The notes below the pieces were generated by a model. The model saw nothing but the letters and a program-made list of their open reading frames with translations. It made no database searches and was not told the origin of the DNA. DNA of 64,000 nt from Acidaminococcus hominis (lineage in GTDB: Bacteria > Bacillota > Negativicutes > Acidaminococcales > Acidaminococcaceae), in contig NZ_OLMM01000003.1 of the NCBI RefSeq assembly GCF_900291475.1, positions 235,021-299,020 on the forward strand. Reading direction: 5' to 3'. The position numbers were made by a program, and so were the translations under genes. Shown piece by piece: positions 7,984 through 16,310 of this stretch. Every line of letters starts with the position of its first letter. The stretch's first letter is position 1.

Positions 7984-8021
7984 TAAAAACAAACAAAAGC
8001 CCAGGGCAGCACGCCCTGGAC
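7984..8021 (-). terminator. terminator downstream of the methyltransferase gene
   Basis: Stem CCAGGGC / GCCCTGG (8001-8019) followed on the minus strand by GCTTTTGTTTGTTTTT. It separates the methyltransferase pair from the que promoter. Confidence 0.75.
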
Positions 8022-8122
8022 TGGCAATCCACGCCCCTTGTGAAAAGGGGCGACATAACGGATAATAATTATCCGTTAGTTCAATAATAATTTCAACCCA
8101 CGCTCCTTTTGATTGGAGCGAC
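8022..8122 (-). CRISPR. remnant of a type I-C-like CRISPR array: two diverged repeats, one spacer
   Basis: On the minus strand, 8122-8090 reads GTCGCTCC..GGAGCG then TGGGTTGAAAT, and 8054-8022 reads GTCGCCCC..GGGGCG then TGGATTG. This is the type I-C repeat layout (GTCGC stem, GCGTGGRTTGAAA tail). Repeats are 33 nt and the spacer (8055-8089) is 35 nt, both normal for I-C. The two copies differ in the loop and stem with pairing kept. The spacer is itself nearly palindromic (AACGGATAAT / ATTATCCGTT), which is odd. Alternative: chance tandem hairpins. Confidence 0.55.
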
Positions 8123-8134
8123 TGTAAAGCATCC

Positions 8135-8731
8135 TTACTTTTTCGCCAGCACATTCACCCAGCAAAATCCCTGCCGCTGCAGCAGGTCCCCGCTTTCCCA
8201 CAGCTCCAGCAAGTTCAGCCCACTTCCCTGCACCAACTGCCGGATCTCCTGGGGGGAATAATTGGCAAAATACCGGCCTTCCCCGTCCATCCCTGTTACG
8301 ATACCACATTTCAGGGAAAAATAAAATATACCTTCCGGCGCCAGACAGTCCCCCACCCTGCCCAGGAACTTCCGGCATTCCCCTTTCGTCAGGTGGAGCA
8401 GCACCGCATTGGCCCAAATGCCATCATACAGTTGCTCCCCCTGCCAGTCCTGGAGCCGTTGGCATACCACCCGGACCCCTGCGTGCTGCCCAGCCAGCCG
8501 GCACAGCACCTCCGAGGCCTCCAGCCCCTCAGCCGCAAAACCCCGTTGCCGGAAAACCGCCAGATCCCGGCCGCTGCCTGCCCCCAGGTCCATAATGCGC
8601 CCACCCGGCTGGACAAGCCCCAGGAACCGGTCCCGGTTGGCAGCCATATCTACCCCCACCGTCCGGGCATAGTAGCTTTCCCCCTGGGCATTGTAGTAAG
8701 CAATGGTCCTGTCGTTTTCCCAGCTCATCAT
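8135..8731 (-). CDS. class I SAM-dependent methyltransferase
   Basis: 198 aa Rossmann-fold methyltransferase. Motif I GRIMDLGAGSGRDLAVF lies near residues 44-60, the acidic end of strand 2 in AEGLEAS near 68, and motif IV-like YDGIWANAVLLHL near 103. This is closest to the TehB/Methyltransf_11/25 type used on small molecules or as an unspecified modifier; the substrate is unknown. It starts in an ATGATGA junction overlapping the upstream gene by 4 nt. The pair sits just past the trailer end of the III-A array on the same strand. Confidence 0.85.
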   Translation of the reverse strand: MMSWENDRTIAYYNAQGESYYARTVGVDMAANRDRFLGLVQPGGRIMDLGAGSGRDLAVFRQRGFAAEGLEASEVLCRLAGQHAGVRVVCQRLQDWQGEQLYDGIWANAVLLHLTKGECRKFLGRVGDCLAPEGIFYFSLKCGIVTGMDGEGRYFANYSPQEIRQLVQGSGLNLLELWESGDLLQRQGFCWVNVLAKK

Positions 8732-9258
8732 TTCCCCCTGGCCCAGGCCGCTTCCACTTCACCCCAGCGCTGCTCCACTTCCAGCAGCAGCTGCTGCACA
8801 TTCCCCTGCCGCACCAGCTGAAACAAAGCCTCCGTCAGCACAATACCCTTGCTGCTGCCCACAAACCGCTTTTCAAAAAACCGCACCGGCACCGCTTCCC
8901 CGTTTACAATGTGGAAAGCGTCAAGAACATTGTTGAACCCGTACTGCACCACCACCTGCAGCAGCGCCTCCTGGTTGATTTTGCCCGCATTGAACTCCTC
9001 ACAGCTGCGAAACACCGTACTGGAACGACTGGTGAACTGCCGAGGCGCCCTGGCCGTGTGGATACACAAGTACCAGGCATAGGGCACCGCCAACTCTTCC
9101 AGCGAGACCCGTTTCTGCCCCCGCTGCGCCAGCTCCAGCAGACACCGCGCCAAAGCAAATTTGTAGGTAGCAGAATGCTGCCCGTAGAGAACAATAGCAG
9201 CCCAGCAGGCCTGCACCCGGGGGAACTGCTGCTGTAAAACCTTTAGCTCACTGGTCAT
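8728..9258 (-). CDS. protein of unknown function, partner of the methyltransferase
   Basis: 176 aa, mostly helical, no signal peptide. The stretch HSATYKFALARCLLELA resembles, by memory only, the N-terminal region found ahead of HNH nuclease domains in larger proteins; no HNH Cys/His motif occurs here. The ATG at 9258 is chosen because GGAGG lies 7 nt upstream. Earlier in-frame codons up to 9321 would run to the edge of the CRISPR array. It overlaps the methyltransferase by 4 nt, so the two are probably produced together. Function unassigned. Confidence 0.7.
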   Translation of the reverse strand: MTSELKVLQQQFPRVQACWAAIVLYGQHSATYKFALARCLLELAQRGQKRVSLEELAVPYAWYLCIHTARAPRQFTSRSSTVFRSCEEFNAGKINQEALLQVVVQYGFNNVLDAFHIVNGEAVPVRFFEKRFVGSSKGIVLTEALFQLVRQGNVQQLLLEVEQRWGEVEAAWARGK

Positions 9259-9323
9259 CGTGACGCCTCCAAGGGAAAAAGCTAAAAAAATTGTCTTTGC
9301 TATAGGAAGCTCATATAGCAAAA

Positions 9324-10264
9324 ATTTCCGTCCCCTTTCGGGGAATCATTTAGAAAATCCAGAATTACATCGTATGCCAATACGCAGTTGCTTTTAAGTT
9401 TCCGTCCCCTTTCGGGGAATCATTTAGAAAATTGTACTACTATGCGGTATTCCATCTGAAGGATGGCGGCTACGGGTTTCCGTCCCCTTCGGGGAATCAT
9501 TTAGAAAATAATCACATTCACAGGGGGTGAACAAGATGACGAACAAAGTTTCCGTCCCCTTTCGGGGAATCATTTAGAAAATTTCCAGAAACGCGCAATC
9601 TTTTAAACCGCCGGAATACCACGAGATTTCCGTCCCCTTTCGGGGAATCATTTAGAAAATCGGTAGGCATCCAGGTCTTCATTGTAATTTTTTCCGTTGC
9701 ATAATTTCCGTCCCCTTTCGGGGAATCATTTAGAAAATCAATAAAAGCATCAAAGAGTTACCGCAATGGCAACACCTGATATTTCCGTCCCCTTTCGGGG
9801 AATCATTTAGAAAATTGGGTATCCATTAAGAAGTACACACAAAGGGGGAATTAAAATATTTCCGTCCCCTTTCGGGGAATCATTTAGAAAATAGGTTGGC
9901 AATAATTTGATACAATAAAGACAAGCAAAAATTTCCGTCCCCTTTCGGGGAATCATTTAGAAAATTGGGGAGTGATCCTCGTTGGATTTACATCTTATGC
10001 TAATTTCCGTCCCCTTTCGGGGAATCATTTAGAAAATGGAATATGAAAATGCGGTAACGATGAAGGGATTGGAACAACAATTTCCGTCCCCTTTCGGGGA
10101 ATCATTTAGAAAATTGAAATCTTCTCTAGTTTTTGCTCTCATCGTGATGTATTTCCGTCCCCTTTCGGGGAATCATTTAGAAAATAGTAGGGGGGAGATA
10201 GGATCAAGCCGTTTATCCGGTTTGATCCTATTTCCGTCCCCTTTCGGGGAATCATTTAGAAAAT
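9324..10264 (-). CRISPR. CRISPR array, 13 repeats and 12 spacers (type III-A-associated)
   Basis: 35-nt repeat; minus-strand reading begins ATTTTCTAAATGATT, has the stem CCCC-GAAA-GGGG and ends ACGGAAAY. Repeat starts (plus): 9324, 9398, 9476, 9548, 9626, 9704, 9781, 9858, 9931, 10003, 10080, 10151, 10230. Spacers are 36-44 nt. The repeat at 9476 lacks one T of the loop. Repeats 2-4 (9398-9582) end GGAAAC, all others GGAAAT. The leader lies on the cas2 side (10265-10484), in line with the decayed repeat at the far end. Cas6 should cut at the base of the repeat stem. Confidence 0.98.
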
Positions 10265-10484
10265 CCTAGCCCCTGGAAGCCGCTTTCTGCCTGGCTGAAA
10301 ACAGGGAAAAACGGCGCTGTTGGTAAAATTGGAGGAAATGGGTGCACATAGCAGCGGTAAAATACCTGCAAAGCCAGACCCCATGCGGTCCGGCGCTGTT
10401 TTACTATCAAGTGCAGAACAACTGCTTTTTAGTATAACAGGACTTACTGTCGTCCGTAAAGAGAATTTTGCTTATTCTCTTAGC
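10265..10484 (-). promoter_or_regulatory. CRISPR leader with candidate promoter
   Basis: 220 bp between the cas2 stop and the first repeat, no gene. On the minus strand a -35-like TTTACG (10455-10460), an 18-bp spacer and -10 TATACT (10431-10436) could drive the array. The GCGCCGTTTTTCCCTG stretch lies next to the first repeat. Assignment as leader rests on its place between cas2 and the array. Confidence 0.6.
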
Positions 10485-10766
10485 TTACAAAATCACGCAG
10501 TCTTCTTCTTTCCGTTCGCCCAGTCCCCAGGTGTAGACATTCACAATAGAATCAAGAATATAGATACGCAAGGAATCTGTTGCAGGGTCGATTATACGAT
10601 GGCTTTCATCAATTAATCGATCATACTTTTTGCGTCCTAAAAGTGCCTCAAAAGCAGATTTCTGCACTCTCACGCCGTACCGTTCCAGACACTTTACCAT
10701 TTTATTCCGTTTCTTGTTATCTACGATGTCATAGATAATCAGGACGATACATTCTTTTTCTCTCAT
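10485..10766 (-). CDS. cas2: CRISPR-associated endoribonuclease/integrase subunit Cas2
   Basis: 93 aa ferredoxin-fold protein that bridges two Cas1 dimers in spacer integration. IVLIIYDIVDNKKRNKM holds the conserved first-strand Asp; FEALLGRKKYDRL and SLRIYILDS follow the family pattern. The ATG overlaps the cas1 stop by one base (TGATG). Complete and without visible lesion. Confidence 0.96.
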   Translation of the reverse strand: MREKECIVLIIYDIVDNKKRNKMVKCLERYGVRVQKSAFEALLGRKKYDRLIDESHRIIDPATDSLRIYILDSIVNVYTWGLGERKEEDCVIL

Positions 10767-11758
10767 CAGAAAATCTCCAGGGGTTTATATAAGGCAAAAT
10801 CTTCATTTTTAAGTGCTGCTGCATAAGCCCTGCACTGCTGGGCAATGGATTCCCGGTAACTATGAGCCCCTTCAATATATTGATTGTTCGAGCAAAGTTT
10901 TTTGTGATACGCCTGAAGGAAGATTTTTCGTCCTTCTGCATTCAAAAAACAACCCTCTTCTATCGTGTCAAAACAGTCCAGATTCACCATATGCTTTCTC
11001 ACTAAACTCAGCACCAACGAATCCACCAAAGGAGCTCTCCATTCTTCAATCAAGTCGGAAACCAAGGCTGGATGGCCTTTAGCCAGGGCATGGCAGAAGC
11101 CTACATAGGGATGCAGACCTTGGCCTACAACTGAACTAAGAATCTCATTAAAGAGCATACTATAGCCCATGCTCAGCATAGAATTGAAAGGATCTCTTGG
11201 TGGATGTTTGGTACGCTTGGAAAACGCAAATTCCTCGGGAACAATCTGCCCCAACGCATCGAAATATACCCTACTGATGATTCCTTCATAACCCATCAGT
11301 TCTTGCACATTTTCGGTTCTGAAAATACGTCCCCGCAGCGTAACGATATTATGAATCTGCGATTCCAATAATCCTTCAGCTACATTTCGCTGATATCGAC
11401 GCAATATCGTTAACTGGTTATGTGTCTTGGCAGCTATGACTTTTTTAGCCAGCTCAAAATAGAAACTTCCATTTAACAATAGTTCAAACTGTTTCTGCTG
11501 CTTAAAAATATCCACCTGCTGGGTATTCACCAATGTACCAAAATATTGTCCTTTTCCAGAAAGCCAGGTAATAGGAATTCCGCGCTGAATTAAATCAGTG
11601 AGTAAATTGGAGGAAATTTGGACATGATCTACCACAGTAACATCTTCCACCTTTTCCAAGGGAACTTCCATCAAGACTTCGTTATTCCGCCCAATGCTTA
11701 CATGGCCGCCTATGCGCCGAATAAAAGCGCCGCCTTCAGTTACATACAGAGACGTCAT
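10766..11758 (-). CDS. cas1: CRISPR-associated integrase Cas1
   Basis: 330 aa, full length. Metal-binding residues are visible: Glu in MGYEGIISRVYFDAL (near 150), His in GLHPYVGFCHALAKGHPALVSD (near 220) and Glu/Asp in the following SDLIEEWR. It forms the spacer-acquisition complex with Cas2. GAGGAGG lies 7 nt before ATG. Downstream of csm6 by 24 bp. No reverse transcriptase domain is fused. Confidence 0.97.
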   Translation of the reverse strand: MTSLYVTEGGAFIRRIGGHVSIGRNNEVLMEVPLEKVEDVTVVDHVQISSNLLTDLIQRGIPITWLSGKGQYFGTLVNTQQVDIFKQQKQFELLLNGSFYFELAKKVIAAKTHNQLTILRRYQRNVAEGLLESQIHNIVTLRGRIFRTENVQELMGYEGIISRVYFDALGQIVPEEFAFSKRTKHPPRDPFNSMLSMGYSMLFNEILSSVVGQGLHPYVGFCHALAKGHPALVSDLIEEWRAPLVDSLVLSLVRKHMVNLDCFDTIEEGCFLNAEGRKIFLQAYHKKLCSNNQYIEGAHSYRESIAQQCRAYAAALKNEDFALYKPLEIF

Positions 11759-11782
11759 CCCGTTGCCTCCTCTAAAAAATGA

Positions 11783-13108
11783 TTATACCTGAGCTTTCAG
11801 CAGTTCTTCCAGTTTTTGGTTCAGCTGATCATACACCATTTCTTTAGGCACCCGGTAATGATCCCCCAGAACAAAATAAAAAACCGCCTGAATGTCCTGA
11901 TAGATTTCCTGCATGGATTTTCCCACTGCAGCTTTCACATCAGCATCGGTCAGTGGCTGAATCTGATGGGCTTGTTTATTGCGGATTTTGCTTTCTACGT
12001 TCCGCAAGGTCTGCAACGTTTTCTTGATAGCCTCCGGTACTTCCTCTCGGGTCTGCAGGAACAGTTCCAGATAATAATAGGACAAATTCTGCCCATCCCG
12101 CAGGGGATAAGGTAAGGTATCCTTAAGCTTCTGGTAATATTCCGGAAAATTCTCTTTGATTTCAGAAAGCTGCATTTTATCGTAGTTTTTCTTGCCGGTG
12201 AATTTTTCCAATGGAATCTGGAGCTTTTTGGTAATATAAAAACAGAGCAGTTCATAGAGAAATGGGCTCAGCTTGACAAAGAAGTCCTGCTTATAGTCCT
12301 GTTTCAGGCGAATTTCCATGACCCACAGGTATTCCCGCAGCTTAATGGCAGCTTTGTCCCGTACCTGGGGAAAGAGAAATTCCTCATAGGCAGGATACTG
12401 ACTCAAGGTTTTCTCTGCTGCCTCGTAATCCAGGTTGGAGCGTTCATAGGCGTGCTGCACCAGGTCCAGTACTTCCTGGGACAGGATATCCCGGTTTTTA
12501 TTAGCCAGTTCCACGGCATTCTTGTAGCTGTAGGCCTGGACCAGTTCCACCAGTTCCCGGGCCACCTGCCGGTATTTGATAAAGCGCAGTTTGGGTTCTG
12601 TACAGCGATTTTCACATTCTTCGGGGAGATTGTCCAAATTCCCTTCGATAATGTCTTCTACCGGAGTAGTATCCAACAAATGCTCAGTATTGCGGTTGGA
12701 GCCTTTTTGGGGAGAAGAAACCTGGATGGCCTTGGCCTTGTCATATTCAATGGCCAGAACAGCCAAAATCATCTTCATCTGGGGAGTACCGGAGCTGGTA
12801 TTCAGCAGGATTTCTGCCTCCGGATAGGCATCCACCAGGCGGTAGAACTCATCGGTCATCCGGTACAAAGAATCCAGTTTGTGAACGTCCACAATATCGG
12901 TTTTGATCAGTTCAAGCTCACAATCCGGTTTTACCGCTAGGATAGGCTTGGTGTACCATTGGCGTGCTTCTTCCTTCTCGGTCATTTCCTTGCTCAGAAA
13001 GAGCACGGCCTTATCCGGCTGGTACCAGCGGACAATATGAAGGATGGCTCCATCCCGCAAATCCCGGATGGGGTCCGTATCTCCTACAGCTGAGTATAAA
13101 ATTTTCAT
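11783..13108 (-). CDS. csm6: Csm6, CARF-HEPN ribonuclease of type III-A systems
   Basis: 441 aa. The N-terminal CARF sensor shows the ligand motif LLNTSSGTPQM (about 102-111 from the ATG). The C-terminal HEPN domain has the R-X4-H motif in KIRNKQAHQ. Csm6 is an RNase switched on by cyclic oligoadenylate that Cas10/Csm1 makes on target recognition. Here no cas10 exists in the window, so the activator source is missing or elsewhere. ATG 13108 overlaps the cas6 stop as ATGA; a GTG two codons upstream is a weaker alternative. Confidence 0.95.
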   Translation of the reverse strand: MKILYSAVGDTDPIRDLRDGAILHIVRWYQPDKAVLFLSKEMTEKEEARQWYTKPILAVKPDCELELIKTDIVDVHKLDSLYRMTDEFYRLVDAYPEAEILLNTSSGTPQMKMILAVLAIEYDKAKAIQVSSPQKGSNRNTEHLLDTTPVEDIIEGNLDNLPEECENRCTEPKLRFIKYRQVARELVELVQAYSYKNAVELANKNRDILSQEVLDLVQHAYERSNLDYEAAEKTLSQYPAYEEFLFPQVRDKAAIKLREYLWVMEIRLKQDYKQDFFVKLSPFLYELLCFYITKKLQIPLEKFTGKKNYDKMQLSEIKENFPEYYQKLKDTLPYPLRDGQNLSYYYLELFLQTREEVPEAIKKTLQTLRNVESKIRNKQAHQIQPLTDADVKAAVGKSMQEIYQDIQAVFYFVLGDHYRVPKEMVYDQLNQKLEELLKAQV

Positions 13109-13878
13109 CGCCACAGCTCCATTTCTACCTGGGTGCCGCCCATGCCCAGGGCTGTTTTGATACCCACGCCGGAAAATTGGGCGTAGTCAGCCAGAAGGGC
13201 TGCAAGCCGGCGTAAGATGATATTATTTTTTAAAACTACGGTATAATTGCCCCGAAAGGCCTGGACCCGGGTGCCCTCCAGGGCAAAGGGGTGTAGCTTC
13301 AGGTCATAGCCGCCGACAAAGAGATTGTTTACCAGCTCCTGTACGGCATCCGGAGCATCGATGACTTCACTGTCACTAAAGTGGTTCCAGCGTTGGAGCA
13401 GGCTGTGAAACAGCAGTTCCAGCTCCGGATAAAGGGCATAGGTGCCATTGGTTTTAAAGGTGGTGGAGGTCAGAAAAGCAAAATGAAGTTTGCGGTAGTT
13501 TTTCCCCTCACCCAGAAAGGTATTGGCCAGGGTGTCATAATCTGTTTCTCTGCAGCATTGCCGCTGGGTGATCTCCACGGTTACGCCCTTTTGTTTCAGG
13601 CGGAAGGTCTCCGGCAAATTCCAGGCGAGTTCCAGCAGTCTCTGGGCCGCCTCCTGGTTCAGGCTGGAAAGCCGCCATTTCAGAGTGTGTTCCTGCCTGT
13701 CCACATAAAGGTATTGACTGTAGGGTCGCAGGTTCTCCAGGTGCAGTTGGGCTGCGTAGTCGGGGTCAATAATTTCCATCAGGACTCCCTGAAGCAGGCT
13801 GCCGGCAGATTGGGTCAGTTTGGTTTGTTCCTTGGGCTGAAGCGTCAATTCAATAGTGGTTAAGGGTTTGCTAAACAC
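13105..13878 (-). CDS. cas6: CRISPR pre-crRNA endoribonuclease Cas6
   Basis: 257 aa RAMP protein that cuts the repeat RNA to give crRNAs with an 8-nt 5' handle. The family-typical LHFAFLTSTTFKTNG lies mid-protein, and the C-terminal glycine-rich loop FSGVGIKTALGMGG is present. The start is GTG 13878 with GAGG 7 nt upstream, overlapping csm5 by 8 nt. It looks complete. The catalytic His cannot be assigned with certainty. Confidence 0.93.
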   Translation of the reverse strand: MFSKPLTTIELTLQPKEQTKLTQSAGSLLQGVLMEIIDPDYAAQLHLENLRPYSQYLYVDRQEHTLKWRLSSLNQEAAQRLLELAWNLPETFRLKQKGVTVEITQRQCCRETDYDTLANTFLGEGKNYRKLHFAFLTSTTFKTNGTYALYPELELLFHSLLQRWNHFSDSEVIDAPDAVQELVNNLFVGGYDLKLHPFALEGTRVQAFRGNYTVVLKNNIILRRLAALLADYAQFSGVGIKTALGMGGTQVEMELWR

Positions 13879-14575
13879 GGTAAATCCTCACTCCCCCCAT
13901 AAGTTGTAATTCTTTCCCAAATTCAACACATTTTAACATATGTGGAGAGATTTGCTTGTCCATATTATGTTTATGATCTTCAAATTCATTATGCAAAATT
14001 GTCCATATGACTGGAACCGCATCTTTTGGTGTATCTGCCAATGCCCAAAGCAAGCTTTTATGCAAAAAGCCAGTATTCCTTCCTAAATATGCATTTCCTT
14101 TCCGCATTTTAGTAAATAAATCATGTCTATTTGGAAACCCCTCCATTAAAACTTTATTTAGTGATTGGTAATATTCCTCCAGAATCTTCATCAAATCGTC
14201 TACTGACGAAATTCCAATATTAGCCAGCAATGGTTTTTCCAAAGTCAATGTAAATTGGAATTTTGTTCCTGGTCGGATTGTCTCAAAGTAGACGTTTATT
14301 TCATTAGGTTTATACGGCTTATCTTTTATATCTATTTTCTTTACAATAGCTGTAGGAACATTCCTGCGTTTCCCATTTGGCATACCATCAACAAGCATTG
14401 CATCTCCGCAACGCACTCCTCTTAAACAATCGTTGCTGCAGGTATCATCCGTGAAATCTTTTTCTGTTTTTATTTTTAACAAATAGTTTTCCAGTTCATT
14501 GTCGAGCTCTTCTAATTTCGCTTTAATTTCGTCTATTTTTTTATTTTCTATAGAATGGATTTCCTTTACAACTTT
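13871..14575 (-). pseudogene. csm5: csm5, 3' part only (type III-A Csm complex subunit), cut by IS3 element
   Basis: The frame is open from the IS border (14575) to the stop at 13871, 234 codons, so this is the C-terminal part of a longer protein. Csm5 features: NVYFETIRPGTKFQFTL, then YLGRNTGFLHKSLLWAL, and the closing SPHMLKCVEFGK..MGGVRIYR strand seen at Csm5 C-termini. Normal Csm5 is about 350-400 aa. Csm5 caps the 3' end of the Csm-bound crRNA. The N-terminus and csm1-csm4, normally upstream, are absent. Internal TTG starts could still yield a fragment. Confidence 0.82.
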
Positions 14576-14622
14576 ATAGTGGCACGTTTGTCAAGACCAA
14601 AATCGATGAATTTCTAAATGTA

Positions 14623-15501
14623 TCAGGCAGCAGACATTGCAGCATTGAGCAGCAGTGCCGGGAAGTAGCGCTCTGCTGGCGGGACGTTCCCGATGGCTGA
14701 GTGGCAGCGCTGGAAGTTATACACGTTGATGTAGTTGCGGATGGCCTTGCGAGCCTCCCGGATGTTGCGGTACTGCGTGAGATAGGCTTCCTCATACTTG
14801 AATGTCCGGAACCACCGCTCAATCTTGATGTTGTCGGCCCAGCGGCTCTTGCCATCCATGCTCTGGCGGATCTTGTGTTCCTTGAGGAAAGCCTTGTACT
14901 CCTTGCTGGTGAACTGGCATCCTTGGTCGGAGTTGAGAATCTGCGGCTTTGCTATACGGAGCGCCTTCCTTACGGCGGCAATGACCATCCGGGTGTCCAG
15001 GGTATCGTCCACCTCCCAGCCAACAATGCAGCGGCTGTACCAGTCGATGATGGCTGTCAGATAAACGAAACCGTGCTCCAGGGGAATGTAGGTGATGTCG
15101 ATGGACCATGCCTGGTTAGGCTGCTGAATATCCACATGCTTCAGCAGGTAGGGCATCACCTGCGCTTGTTGCTGCCGCTTGGAAAGGTTCATCTTCGGAT
15201 AGATGACGTCGATGCCCATCTCGCGCATATAGCGAGCTGTCTTGCGTCGTCCGGCCTGATGCCCGAGGCGCTGCAGCTGCGAGGCCAGCTGCCTTGCGCC
15301 CCAGGCAGGATTGTCCGTGTGGAAACGATCGATGATGCGCTTGCATTCCAGCTCTTCATCTGATGGAGTGTTCTCTTTGGGGTGGTAGTATTGGCTTGTG
15401 CGGTTGACGCCGAGCAGCTTTGCTGCTTTCCGAAGGGAAAGCTCCTTGCACTCACTCCTCGAAAGGTTTTGGAGAATACTGTTTCTCGTAGTCCGGTCCA
15501 A
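14623..15501 (-). CDS. IS3-family transposase OrfB (DDE integrase core), copy A
   Basis: 292 aa with an HTH_21-like N-terminal part and rve core. The DDE triad is seen as D135 (WSIDITYIP), D192 (LNSDQGCQFTS) and E228 (DNIKIERWF), 35 residues between the last two. Start is TTG 15501 with GAGG 6 nt upstream. The frame is +1 relative to orfA, and the -1 frame hits TGA just after the A9 run, so a standard -1 frameshift would not work. Confidence 0.92.
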   Translation of the reverse strand: MDRTTRNSILQNLSRSECKELSLRKAAKLLGVNRTSQYYHPKENTPSDEELECKRIIDRFHTDNPAWGARQLASQLQRLGHQAGRRKTARYMREMGIDVIYPKMNLSKRQQQAQVMPYLLKHVDIQQPNQAWSIDITYIPLEHGFVYLTAIIDWYSRCIVGWEVDDTLDTRMVIAAVRKALRIAKPQILNSDQGCQFTSKEYKAFLKEHKIRQSMDGKSRWADNIKIERWFRTFKYEEAYLTQYRNIREARKAIRNYINVYNFQRCHSAIGNVPPAERYFPALLLNAAMSAA

Positions 15502-15820
15502 GAATTTCCTCAGATTTTTTTTTCAACCAATCCACCTGCATGGTGAGTTGGCCAACTTTGCGGGCATAGGAGGCTTTCTCCTTCCGCTCGGTCTCGAGTT
15601 TTTGATTGAGGTTGTCCTCTCTGGAATCATCGAATATGATGCTTGCCTTGCTGAGAAACTCGTTCTTCCAGTTCCGCAAGAGGTTCGGCAGGATTTCGTT
15701 CTCAGCCGCCAGCGTGTTGAGGTCTTTCTCACCCTTGAGCAGCTCGATGACGAGATCGGATTTGAATTTCGACGTGAAATGACGGCGCGTGCGTGACATG
15801 ATGATTATCTCCTTTTTCAT
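15452..15820 (-). CDS. IS3-family transposase OrfA (HTH), copy A
   Basis: HTH_Tnp_1 protein starting MKKEIIIMSRTRRHFTSKFK, with a C-terminal leucine-rich coiled segment ending in the LKKKSEEILG stretch encoded by an A9 run. Both ATG 15820 (GGAGG 6 nt upstream) and ATG 15799 (AAGGAG 9 nt upstream) are possible starts. DNA-binding partner of OrfB. Confidence 0.9.
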   Translation of the reverse strand: MKKEIIIMSRTRRHFTSKFKSDLVIELLKGEKDLNTLAAENEILPNLLRNWKNEFLSKASIIFDDSREDNLNQKLETERKEKASYARKVGQLTMQVDWLKKKSEEILGPDYEKQYSPKPFEE

Positions 15821-16310
15821 TGATCGCCTCCAGTATACCACGAGATTCACATTAAGAAATAGTTTCGAAGTTGTCTTAATTCATAGTTCCATTATACCCG
15901 GCGCCACCTCTCTCACCTTTGATTGATGTCAACAATTCAGCACAACCACGTTTCTAAAATTACATTTTTCTGAGCACAACGTGGGGGAAACCAAGAAATC
16001 AAAAGTGCATTATTATTGCGAATTTTTCTCTAGAAGCTGACCTCGCGCGCTGGCGGGCGCAGGTGGCACTCGCCCTTCCCGTCGCACGTTGTGCGACACC
16101 CTCCCCATAGTGGTTCGCATTGGACCAATCAGCTGCGCTCTTCGAGCTTGCTTCTTGGAATGCTATCACAGAGGTCGCATTAGCCGGTCCTCCATTGCTG
16201 CCTTGATGTGGACGACCGGATGCGACTCCCAAATGTTGAGGGTTATAAGACGGAGAGTGCTCCTTCTGCGGCCAAAGGCCGCTAATAATTGATAAAAAAT
16301 GATACCTGGA

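Larger units (their letters stand above)
14580..15891 (-). mobile_element. IS3-family insertion sequence, copy A
   Basis: 1,312 bp from TGGAAC (15891 side) to GTGCCA (14580 side), bounded by TATA on both sides. Terminal inverted repeats are imperfect: TGGAACTATG.. against TGGCACGTTT... Copy B at 47613-48924 is the same in length and apparently in sequence but opposite in orientation. Because TATA(A/G) also borders copy B, it may be part of the element ends or the target. Copy A cuts csm5. Confidence 0.92.

Noticed and set aside
10036-10269. 77-codon open frame within the CRISPR array
   Set aside because: It arises from repeat-spacer periodicity, and the encoded protein repeats the translated CRISPR repeat.
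14575-15896. TATA as the target duplication of the IS3 copies
   Set aside because: Both copies have TATA(A) / (C)TATA on both sides, which fits either element ends or a target preference; with rearranged flanks it cannot be called a duplication.
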